42,791 bases of DNA from Caulobacteraceae bacterium UBA3198 (GTDB lineage: Bacteria; Pseudomonadota; Alphaproteobacteria; Caulobacterales; Caulobacteraceae): the NCBI GenBank assembly GCA_002363865.1, contig DEWY01000011.1, positions 173,380 to 216,170 on the forward strand. Reading direction: 5' to 3'. Every line of letters begins with the position of its first letter. Position 1 is the stretch's first letter. The position numbers were made by a program, and so were the translations under genes. Under the pieces are notes generated by a model. That model was given only the letters and a program-made list of their open reading frames with translations. It was not told the origin of the DNA and did no database searches. Positions 17,982 to 24,700 of this stretch are shown here, one piece after another.

Positions 17982-19262
17982 GTGCGTGACGGCGGACGCC
18001 TGGCTGCGGCCATCGAGGTTCTGGACGATATCGAGACCCGTCACCGGCCCGCGCGCCTGGCCCTGAAGACCTGGGGCGAGCGCTCCCGCTTCGCCGGGTC
18101 AAAGGATCGCGCCTTTGTTTCCGGCCTGGTCCTCGATGTGCTGCGCAAGCGCCGCTCTCTGGGCTGGCGGATGGGCGCGGACTCCAACCGGGCCGCCGCG
18201 ATTGGCGCCCTGAGGTTCGAGTGGGGCTGGACCAGCCAGGCCATCGCTGAGGCCTGCGCCGACGAAGACCATGGGCCCGGCGCGCTCAGCGCGGCCGAGG
18301 CCGCAGCCCTGGAGACCCCCGCCGATCTGGCGGCGGCCCCCGATCCCGTTCGCGGCGACTATCCCGACTGGCTGGACGAGGATCTGGGCCGCGCCTTTGG
18401 TGCGCGCCGCGTCGACGAGGCCCAGGCCCTGGCCCAGCGGGCGCCAGTGGATCTGCGGGTCAATCTGCTGAAGAGCGATCCCGTCCGCGCCCTGAAGGCG
18501 CTTTCGCCCCTGGGGCCAGAAACCGTCGACCTTCTGGAAGGCGCCATCCGTATTCCGGCGCCCGATCCGGCGCGCCGGGCCGGGGCGGTGGAGACCATCC
18601 CCGCCTTCTCCAAGGGCTGGTTTGAAGTGCAGGACCTGGGCTCCCAGATCGCCGCCTCCTGCGCCGGCGAGGTGAAGGGGCGGCAGGTTCTTGATCTCTG
18701 CGCCGGCGGCGGCGGAAAGACCCTCGCGCTCGCCTCAGTCATGGGCAACACCGGCCAGATCTACGCCTATGACTCCGACGCCCGGCGCCTGACCGACACC
18801 ATCCGACGGGGGGAACGGGCCGGTGTTCGCAACCTGCAGATCCGTTCGCCGGTGAGCCCCGACCCCTTGGCGGGCCTGGAGGGCAAGATGGACGTGGTCT
18901 TCATCGACGCCCCCTGTTCAGGTTCGGGCTCCTGGCGCCGCCATCCGGACACCAAGTGGCGTCTGAGCCCCGAAGCGCTTGAGCGGCGCATGGCCGACCA
19001 GGATCAGGTGCTCGACCACGGCGCCACCTTCGCCCGCCCGGGCGGGCGGCTGATCTATGTGACCTGCTCCATCCTCCCGCGGGAGGATGAGGACCGGGTG
19101 GAAGCCTTCCTTGAACGACAGGGCGGCGCCTTCATTACGCGGCCCGCCACCGAACGCCCCGAACTTGCCCCCTGGCTCACGCCGCAGGGCTATCTGCGTC
19201 TGACGCCGGCCGGTGCTCAGACCGATGGCTTCTTCGTCGCCGTGCTGGAGCGGGCGCGCTAA
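17982..19262 (+). CDS. RsmB/NOP2-family rRNA (cytosine-5)-methyltransferase
   Basis: 426 residues from GTG 17982 with GAGG 8 nt upstream. An NusB-like helical N-terminus (1-140) precedes a class I SAM methyltransferase domain: VLDLCAGGGGKTLALAS, then the motif IV proline-cysteine in VFIDAPCSGSGSWRRHP, and motif VI VTCSILPREDEDRVEAFL with the second catalytic Cys. These two cysteines are the signature of RNA m5C methyltransferases of the RsmB/RsmF/NSUN group. Exact target (such as 16S C967) is inferred from family only. The gene lies between guaB-MAPEG and guaA on the same strand. Confidence 0.92.
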   Translation: MRDGGRLAAAIEVLDDIETRHRPARLALKTWGERSRFAGSKDRAFVSGLVLDVLRKRRSLGWRMGADSNRAAAIGALRFEWGWTSQAIAEACADEDHGPGALSAAEAAALETPADLAAAPDPVRGDYPDWLDEDLGRAFGARRVDEAQALAQRAPVDLRVNLLKSDPVRALKALSPLGPETVDLLEGAIRIPAPDPARRAGAVETIPAFSKGWFEVQDLGSQIAASCAGEVKGRQVLDLCAGGGGKTLALASVMGNTGQIYAYDSDARRLTDTIRRGERAGVRNLQIRSPVSPDPLAGLEGKMDVVFIDAPCSGSGSWRRHPDTKWRLSPEALERRMADQDQVLDHGATFARPGGRLIYVTCSILPREDEDRVEAFLERQGGAFITRPATERPELAPWLTPQGYLRLTPAGAQTDGFFVAVLERAR

Positions 19263-19289
19263 ACCGACCGAATGACCAAGGCCACCGCC

Positions 19290-20858
19290 ATGACCGAGCT
19301 TCTTGAACCCAACCACGAGCGCGTGCTGATCGTCGATTTCGGCAGCCAGGTGACCCAATTGATCGCCCGGCGCCTGCGGGAGAACGGCGTCTATTGCGAG
19401 ATCCATCCCTTCGACAAGATCGAGGAGATGCTGGACGTCTTCGCCCCCAAGGCGGTGATCCTGTCCGGCGGCCCGGCCAGCGCCCATGAGGACGAGTCGC
19501 CCAAGGTCACCCCGCGGGTCTTCGAGCTCGGCGTGCCGGTGCTGGGCATCTGCTATGGCGAGATGCACATGTGTGCCAAGCTGGGCGGCGCGGTGGAGAG
19601 CGGTCATCACCGGGAGTTCGGCCGGGCCGAAATCCTGATCGAGCGGGAAAGCCCGCTGCTGGACGGCCTGGGGGGCGTCGGCGCCAAGGAAACCGTCTGG
19701 ATGAGCCACGGGGACAAGATCACCGCCATCCCGCAGGGCTTCCATGTGGTGGCGGCGTCCGAGGGTTCGCCGTTCGCGGTGATCGCCGACGAAGGCCGGC
19801 GCTTCTACGGCATCCAGTTCCACCCCGAGGTGGCCCACACGCCGCGTGGCGCGCTGATCCTGCGCAACTTCACCCACAAGATCGCGGGTCTGAAGGGCGA
19901 CTGGACCATGAAGGCGTTCCGTCAGGAGATGGTCGAGCGCATCCGCGAACAGGTGGGCGAGGGCAAGGTCATCTGCGGTCTGTCAGGCGGGGTCGACTCC
20001 TCGGTGGCCGCGGTGCTGATCCACGAGGCCATCGGCGACCAGCTGACCTGCGTGTTCGTTGACACGGGCCTCTTGCGGCACAACGAGGCCGAGCAGGTCG
20101 TGACCATGTTCCGCGACCACTACAACATCCCGCTGATCCATGTGGACGCCGGCGAGCAGTTCCTGGGCGAGCTGGCAGGCGTCACCGACCCGGAAACCAA
20201 GCGCAAGACCATCGGGCGGCTGTTTGTCGAGGTGTTCGACCGCGAAGCCGCCAAGATCGAAGGCGCGGCCTTCCTGGCCCAGGGCACCCTCTATCCCGAC
20301 GTGATCGAGAGCGTCTCGGCCCGCGGCGGCCCCTCGGCGGTGATCAAGAGCCACCACAATGTCGGCGGCCTGCCCGACTATATGAAGCTCAAGCTGGTCG
20401 AGCCCCTGCGCGAGCTCTTCAAGGACGAGGTTCGTGCGCTGGGTGTCGAGCTTGGCCTGCCCCCGGCCTTTGTCGGACGTCATCCCTTCCCGGGACCGGG
20501 TCTGGCCATTCGTATCCCCGGCGAGATCACGCCCGAGGCGGTCGCCGTCCTGCAGCAGGCCGACGCCATCTATCTGGACGAGATCCGCAAGGCCGGCCTC
20601 TACGACTCCATCTGGCAGGCCTTCGCCGTGCTGCTGCCGGTGAAGACCGTCGGCGTCATGGGGGACGCGCGCACCTATGAGAATGTCTGCGCCCTGCGCG
20701 CGGTCACCTCGACCGACGGCATGACCGCCGACTTCTTCGAATTCCCCTGGGACGTCCTGGCGCGGGCCGCCACCCGGATCATCAACGAGGTCCGCGGCGT
20801 GAACCGGGTCGTCTACGACGTGACCTCGAAACCGCCCGGCACCATCGAGTGGGAATGA
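19290..20858 (+). CDS. guaA: GMP synthase (glutamine-hydrolysing)
   Basis: 522 residues from ATG 19290, preferred because AAGG lies 8 nt upstream; an in-frame ATG at 19272 would add six residues. The class I glutamine amidotransferase domain (about 1-195) has its nucleophile in VLGICYGEMHMC, with His/Glu in YGIQFHPEVAHT. The ATP-pyrophosphatase P-loop GLSGGVDSSVAAVL follows, then the dimerisation domain ending in GTIEWE. It converts XMP plus glutamine and ATP to GMP. The 3' end is a documented insertion hotspot for integrative elements, and an integrase gene begins 293 bp downstream. The coding frame appears complete, so an insertion would have recreated the C-terminus. Confidence 0.96.
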   Translation: MTELLEPNHERVLIVDFGSQVTQLIARRLRENGVYCEIHPFDKIEEMLDVFAPKAVILSGGPASAHEDESPKVTPRVFELGVPVLGICYGEMHMCAKLGGAVESGHHREFGRAEILIERESPLLDGLGGVGAKETVWMSHGDKITAIPQGFHVVAASEGSPFAVIADEGRRFYGIQFHPEVAHTPRGALILRNFTHKIAGLKGDWTMKAFRQEMVERIREQVGEGKVICGLSGGVDSSVAAVLIHEAIGDQLTCVFVDTGLLRHNEAEQVVTMFRDHYNIPLIHVDAGEQFLGELAGVTDPETKRKTIGRLFVEVFDREAAKIEGAAFLAQGTLYPDVIESVSARGGPSAVIKSHHNVGGLPDYMKLKLVEPLRELFKDEVRALGVELGLPPAFVGRHPFPGPGLAIRIPGEITPEAVAVLQQADAIYLDEIRKAGLYDSIWQAFAVLLPVKTVGVMGDARTYENVCALRAVTSTDGMTADFFEFPWDVLARAATRIINEVRGVNRVVYDVTSKPPGTIEWE

Positions 20859-20860
20859 TT
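20836..20860 (+). other. Candidate attachment site at 3' end of guaA
   Basis: The last codons of guaA and its stop are the usual core site for guaA-targeting tyrosine integrases, and an integrase with upstream arm-like repeats lies immediately beyond. I did not find a second copy of this 3' end within the window, so the far boundary (attR) is either outside, degraded or missed by eye. Confidence 0.4.
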
Positions 20861-20861
20861 C

Positions 20862-20889
20862 AGACCCCTTTGGGCCTATCCGTATTTTT
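20862..20889 (+). terminator. Possible intrinsic terminator of guaA
   Basis: Just after guaA, AGACCC and GGGCCT can pair imperfectly across a short T-rich loop, followed by TATTTTT at 20883-20889. The stem is short and has a mismatch, so this is a weak call. Confidence 0.4.
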
Positions 20890-20985
20890 CGCCAAAGTGC
20901 AACTAAACCACTGAAATAAAAAAGTTATCTCTCAGTATCTATCGAGATCAATCGGGGTGCAGCGGCTCGCGCTGACGGCCTGCGC

Positions 20986-21132
20986 GACGGTATGCAGCAA
21001 ACTTGCACCATGCCGCCGAGGGCGATACCGTCAGGGGCATCGGCTTACATGACGGTATTTATTCCAACCTAACACGCGGAAATCGCAAGACAAATGGTCT
21101 GGAGGGACGCCGAAATCGGGTCGACGGTATTT
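20986..21132. repeat. Four copies of GACGGTAT: probable integrase arm-type sites
   Basis: The 8-mer GACGGTAT occurs at 20986-20993, 21051-21058 and 21123-21130, and inverted (ATACCGTC) at 21025-21032. The two rightmost copies extend to GACGGTATTT. All four fall in the non-coding stretch between guaA and the integrase gene. Tyrosine integrases with an N-terminal DUF4102 domain bind short repeated arm sites beside the attachment core, so this is the expected place and layout. The identification is inference from position and repetition. Confidence 0.6.
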
Positions 21133-21151
21133 CTGTCGTGAAGGAGCCCGT

Positions 21152-22408
21152 ATGCTCACCGATGTGGCGCTTAAGAACCTGAAATCTCGCGAGAAAGCGT
21201 ACAAGGTCACCGACCGGGACGGGCTCTACGTTCATGTTTCCACGTCCGGTACGGCTACGTTCCGGTTGGACTACCGCCTGAACGGTAGGCGCGAGACGCT
21301 GACGCTTGGCAAGTACGGCCCAACTGGGATTTCGCTTGCCCGCGCGCGTGAAAAGACGATCGATGCAAAACGCGCCGTCGCTGAAGGCCGGTCGCCAGCC
21401 CAAGAGAAGCAGCGGGAGAAGCGTCGCCTCAAGGAGGCCAAGAGCTTCGGAGAGTTCGGAGAAACCTGGCTGACCAAAGCGCCGATGGCTGACAGCACGC
21501 GAGCCATGCGCCGATCGATCTTCGAGCGCGAGCTGCTGCCGGTCTGGAGAAATCGCCTACTCCATGAGATCACACCCGACGATCTACGCGCCCATTGCGG
21601 GAAGATCGTCGATCGGGGTGCTCCGGCGACCGCCATCCACGTCCGAGACATCCTCAAACAGATTTACGGATTTGCGATTCTGCACGGCGAGAAGGTCGCC
21701 AATCCGGCCGACGATGTCGGGCCGGCCTCGATCGCTACCTTCGTGCCGAAGGACCGCTCGCTATCCCCGACCGAGATTCGCGTGATGCTGAAGCAGCTCG
21801 AGCATGTCGCCACGCTGCCCACGATCCGGCTTGGTATGCGCCTCTTCCTGCTGACGATGGTGCGCAAGAGCGAACTGCAGGATGCGACCTGGGACGAAAT
21901 CGACTTTGAGAACGCCGTTTGGACGATCCCAAAGGAGCGGATGAAGCGGTCGAAGGCGCACAATGTCTACCTGTCTCAGCAGTGCATCGACATCATGATC
22001 GCGCTTAAGACCTGCGCGGGGAATTCACGCTACCTGCTCCCATCGCGTTACGACGCGGATGCGCCCATGTCGCGCGCCACCTTCAATCGGGTGACCTACG
22101 CGGTTGTGGAGCGCGCTCAGAAAGAAGGGCTGCCGCTTGAGCCTTTCACGGTGCACGATCTGCGCCGAACCGGCTCGACCCTTCTGAATGAGCTGGGGTT
22201 CAACAGCGACTGGATCGAGAAGTGCCTGGCCCATGAAGACGGCCGCTCGTCGCGCGGGGTCTATAACAAGGCCGAGTATGAGCATCAGCGCCGGCACATG
22301 ATGCAGGAGTGGTCCGACATCGTAGATGCCTGGGTCGCGGGGCAGAAGCGGGCGCCGGTGCTGGTCCCGCCCACGATGGCTATGCTCGCGCCCGATCCTG
22401 CGTTTTAA
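21152..22408 (+). CDS. Tyrosine recombinase/integrase (DUF4102 type)
   Basis: 418 residues, ATG 21152 with AAGGAG 6 nt upstream. The N-terminal DUF4102 arm-binding domain spans about 1-90 (LTDVALKNLKSREKAYKVTD; RLDYRLNGRRETLTLGKYG), followed by a core-binding domain (about 100-200) and the catalytic domain. Catalytic residues visible are Arg in LTMVRKSELQDATW, Lys in KERMKRSKAHNV, His and Arg in VHDLRRTGSTLL, His in CLAHEDGR and the nucleophilic Tyr in GVYNKAEYEHQRR. It should integrate and excise the element at guaA. The gene looks complete. It overlaps the convergent AlpA-like gene by 29 bp. Confidence 0.93.
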   Translation: MLTDVALKNLKSREKAYKVTDRDGLYVHVSTSGTATFRLDYRLNGRRETLTLGKYGPTGISLARAREKTIDAKRAVAEGRSPAQEKQREKRRLKEAKSFGEFGETWLTKAPMADSTRAMRRSIFERELLPVWRNRLLHEITPDDLRAHCGKIVDRGAPATAIHVRDILKQIYGFAILHGEKVANPADDVGPASIATFVPKDRSLSPTEIRVMLKQLEHVATLPTIRLGMRLFLLTMVRKSELQDATWDEIDFENAVWTIPKERMKRSKAHNVYLSQQCIDIMIALKTCAGNSRYLLPSRYDADAPMSRATFNRVTYAVVERAQKEGLPLEPFTVHDLRRTGSTLLNELGFNSDWIEKCLAHEDGRSSRGVYNKAEYEHQRRHMMQEWSDIVDAWVAGQKRAPVLVPPTMAMLAPDPAF

Positions 22409-22670
22409 CCGGCCGAGTCTTGCGCCGTCGTACGTCGGGATACGGCGCCCGTTCGACCGACGACCGCCGCGCCTTGCTCAACCGCTCGTTCAGCCAAGCC
22501 TCGACTTCGGCCAGATCCCAGACCACGCAGCGCGGCGTCAGCGCAAATCGCCGGGGGAATTCGCCGCGCTGTTCCATCTCATAGATGGTGGTATCCGCCA
22601 GCGGCACGATCTGGCGCAGTTCATGCCTGCGGATCATCCGCTTTTTCAATAGATCGGGCCGTGTCGACAT
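22380..22670 (-). CDS. AlpA-like small DNA-binding regulator
   Basis: 96 residues from ATG 22670, chosen because a near-perfect GGAGG lies 7 nt upstream; the frame is open to 22862 but the extra residues are not recognisable. The winged/MerR-like HTH is clear: MIRRHELRQIVPLADTTIYE, MEQRGEFPRRFALTPR, VVWDLAEVEAWLNERL. AlpA-type proteins act in prophages and integrative elements as excision factors or activators of integrase expression. The C-terminus is basic (RRRKTRPVKTQDRARA) and would bind DNA. The gene converges on, and overlaps, the end of the integrase gene, an arrangement allowing antisense interference. Confidence 0.85.
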   Translation of the reverse strand: MSTRPDLLKKRMIRRHELRQIVPLADTTIYEMEQRGEFPRRFALTPRCVVWDLAEVEAWLNERLSKARRSSVERAPYPDVRRRKTRPVKTQDRARA

Positions 22671-22907
22671 GCTCTTTGCCTCCAACAAGATCACGTGTGG
22701 CCTCGATTGGAGCCGATAGGCCCGGCATGAAAAGAGCTTGTGGACCGGCGTAGGGTCGTCGGCGGCCATGGCGCACAAATCGGCGGGATCGGATGTCAGC
22801 AATAGGCGGTCGGCCCAGGACTGGCTGGTGCCGCCTGTGCGGCATGAATTGTCCTGGAGCACACGGCGCCGCTCTGCGTCGGGGGCGCTCCAATGCTTGA
22901 GGCGTCG
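22671..22907. other. Stretch before alpA without a recognised gene
   Basis: 237 bp between alpA and the palindrome. Two minus-strand frames are open through it (one continuous with alpA), but neither gives a protein I recognise. It probably holds the alpA promoter plus sequence brought next to the palindrome by the event that truncated the neighbouring methylase gene. Confidence 0.35.
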
Positions 22908-22940
22908 GAATTATCGCGCATCTCAGATGCGCGATAATTC
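22908..22940. repeat. Perfect 33-bp palindrome (16-bp arms)
   Basis: GAATTATCGCGCATCT at 22908-22923 is repeated exactly as its reverse complement at 22925-22940, with one central base. The AT ends and GC centre stand out from surrounding coding DNA. On the minus strand it supplies the last codons (ELSRI) and stop of the truncated methylase gene. No T-run follows, so it is not a standard terminator. A recombination site, a mobile-element end or a protein-binding dyad are alternatives. Confidence 0.85.
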
Positions 22941-24278
22941 TTGCATAACGACGCGAGACGCAACCAGTCCGTCGGGCAGGAGCGGGACATAGCCGGGCTT
23001 GGGCGGGCAGACCGACGCCATCGAGGCCGACTGCACCAGCGGGGTGGGATGCGACTTGGCGGCCTCGATGGCGATCGATTGCAGGACATAGGGCTCGTAG
23101 AGCGCTTCGGTCAGCCGGTCGCCGACAGGCGGGCTCCAGTCGCACACCGTGTAGCCAAGCGGCCGGCCGCTGATCTGCGCCGGTGGCGGAGCCGGTCGGC
23201 GCGCCGCCGAAGCGGCTCTGTGCAAAGCCGGTTTTGAGCAAAGCCGGCGCGTTGGGTGCACGGGCGTGACGGCGCCGCGCGGTGGCACATGGGCGTCCAC
23301 CCAGGCCAGCAACTGCGCGGCGTTGGCGGCCATGCCCGGCGAGTCGGGGAAGTGGTCGGGATCCTCGGCCGGCGTCCGATCGATGATCGTCAGGCGCGTT
23401 TCGGTCGTGGTGCCATGCCGCGCATAGACCGATCCATCGATGGCGGCGGAGAACAGGATGCGGCCGCGCTGCTGGAGACGGCTGAAGGCGTCGCGCCAGG
23501 CCGCGTTGTGGGGGGACAGACCCGCGCCGGTGATGGCGACCAATCGACCCCCGTCGGCCAGGCGCGCCAGAGCCGACGCCATGTGACGCAGGGCGGCGTC
23601 GGCGACCCGGCCCTGGACATGGGCCCCGGCCGAGAAGGGCGGGTTCATCAGGACGACGGTGGGGATCACCGCGGCGTCGAGGTGGTCGTGGATGTGGGCG
23701 GCGTCGAACCGGCTGACAGGGGAGGCCGGAAACAGGCGACCGAGCAGCTCGGCGCGCCCGTCGCCCAGTTCGTTGAGCGCCAGCTCGGCGCCCGCGATCT
23801 CGGCGAAGATGGCGAGCAGCCCGGTGCCGGCCGAAGGTTCGAGCACAAGGTCTCCGGCTCCGAGCCCCGCGGCGCGCGCGGCGATCCAGGCGAGCGGGGT
23901 CGGTGTCGAGAATTGCTGGAGCGCCTGGCTTTCCTGCGACCGCCGCGTCTGGCTGGGCAGGAGCCCGGCGATCTTGCTGATCATGGCCAGTTGAGCGGCT
24001 GAGGGTTGCCGCGACAGGGCTGGTCCGAACCGGCGCAGGAACAGAAGCTGGGCGGCCTCACAGGCCTCATAGGCGTCCTTCCAGTCCCACAGCCCCTGCG
24101 CGTCGGAGCCCCGAAACGCCGCCTCCATGGCGGCGCGCACGGCGCGCGCGTCGACGGCAACGCCCTGAACGAGCAGCGGCAGGAGGGTGTCGGCGGCGCG
24201 GCAAAGCGCCAGGGCGCGGTGGGTCGGGCTGGCAGGCGTCTCGCGCGGCGCCGGCGAAGCCAGGGCGGTCAGGGTCAT
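22923..24278 (-). CDS. N-terminal methylase part of a strawberry-notch-type protein (truncated)
   Basis: 451 residues. An N6-adenine methyltransferase-like domain is present: substrate/target region QQFSTPTPLAWIAARAAG (~121), SAM motif LEPSAGTGLLAIFAEIAGAE (~146) and catalytic NPPF (212-215). In related mobile-element proteins of about 1400 residues this domain precedes a strawberry-notch superfamily 2 helicase-like domain, and the linker YEPYVLQSIAIEAAKSHPTP is recognisable here. After KPGYVPLLPDGLV the expected helicase sequence is absent and the frame ends within the 33-bp palindrome, so the helicase half is lost. The methylase may still work. The gene carries the GGTCGAGAGAG leader upstream. 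Family recall is from memory. Confidence 0.8.
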   Translation of the reverse strand: MTLTALASPAPRETPASPTHRALALCRAADTLLPLLVQGVAVDARAVRAAMEAAFRGSDAQGLWDWKDAYEACEAAQLLFLRRFGPALSRQPSAAQLAMISKIAGLLPSQTRRSQESQALQQFSTPTPLAWIAARAAGLGAGDLVLEPSAGTGLLAIFAEIAGAELALNELGDGRAELLGRLFPASPVSRFDAAHIHDHLDAAVIPTVVLMNPPFSAGAHVQGRVADAALRHMASALARLADGGRLVAITGAGLSPHNAAWRDAFSRLQQRGRILFSAAIDGSVYARHGTTTETRLTIIDRTPAEDPDHFPDSPGMAANAAQLLAWVDAHVPPRGAVTPVHPTRRLCSKPALHRAASAARRPAPPPAQISGRPLGYTVCDWSPPVGDRLTEALYEPYVLQSIAIEAAKSHPTPLVQSASMASVCPPKPGYVPLLPDGLVASRVVMQELSRI

Positions 24279-24307
24279 GGTCGATCATCCAGGAGAGCGG
24301 GGGGGAA

Positions 24308-24349
24308 GGCGAGCCGACCGGCGCTCTCTCTCGACCGCACCGGCTCGCC
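24308..24349 (-). promoter_or_regulatory. Leader stem-loop element 1 (upstream of methylase gene)
   Basis: On the minus strand the order is GGCGAGCCG (from 24349), GTGC, invariant GGTCGAGAGAG (24336-24326), then the complementary arm CGGCTCGCC (ending 24308). The nine-base arms pair perfectly around a loop holding the motif. The start codon is about 30 nt further on. It matches elements 2 and 3 in layout and loop motif but not in stem sequence. Confidence 0.7.
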
Positions 24350-24366
24350 CCCTCCCGGCCCCCTTC

Positions 24367-24609
24367 TCACTCTTGCGAGACGAAGCCTCCGCCCTCGGCG
24401 GGCAGGAGATAGGCCTCGAAGGGATTGCCGGGTGCGAGATGGCCGAAGGGCGTGAACACGAACTCCTCGCCGTCGCGGCCGACGGCGCACAGGACGTAGC
24501 GCAGCTCGCGGGTCTCGGCGTCGAGGCATTCCATCAAGGCGAGATCGTCGTTGCGAGCCGCCTGGAGGAGGGTCTGGAAGTTGCGGGAGGCGTGGTGTGG
24601 GATGGCCAT
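24367..24609 (-). CDS. DUF6117-like small protein
   Basis: 80 residues from ATG 24609 (MAIPHHASRNFQTLLQAA), with AGGAG 6 nt upstream. The conserved core ALMECLDAETRELRYVLCAV, VFTPFGHLAPGNPFEAYLLP fits a small family I recall as DUF6117, found next to ParB, ArdC and strawberry-notch genes on alphaproteobacterial plasmids and integrative elements. No enzyme motif or membrane segment is seen and the function is unknown. It lies between the ParB-like gene and the methylase gene on the same strand, probably in one transcript. Confidence 0.8.
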   Translation of the reverse strand: MAIPHHASRNFQTLLQAARNDDLALMECLDAETRELRYVLCAVGRDGEEFVFTPFGHLAPGNPFEAYLLPAEGGGFVSQE

Positions 24610-24670
24610 GGCGGACTCCTGAAGCGCAAAGCGGCTCGCCATCGGCGGGCCATGAGGGGGAAGAGCAGGT

Positions 24671-24694
24671 GCGGGGCGGCGAGCGCCGCCCCGC
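24671..24694. terminator. Perfect GC hairpin after parB-like gene
   Basis: GCGGGGCGGC (24671-24680) and GCCGCCCCGC (24685-24694) form a ten-pair stem with loop GAGC. It starts 7 bp beyond the stop of the ParB-like gene and precedes the DUF6117 ribosome-binding site. With no T-run it is more likely an mRNA-stabilising or partial-termination hairpin that could lower expression of downstream genes. Confidence 0.55.
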
Positions 24695-24700
24695 AGCCGC

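Noticed and set aside
16242..18044. 600-codon minus-strand open frame over guaB
   Set aside because: His/Asp/Gly-rich shadow of IMP dehydrogenase.
22621..23241. 206-codon minus-strand frame across alpA and the palindrome
   Set aside because: Overlaps alpA and the methylase gene in another frame, Arg/Pro/Ala-rich composition, no motif.
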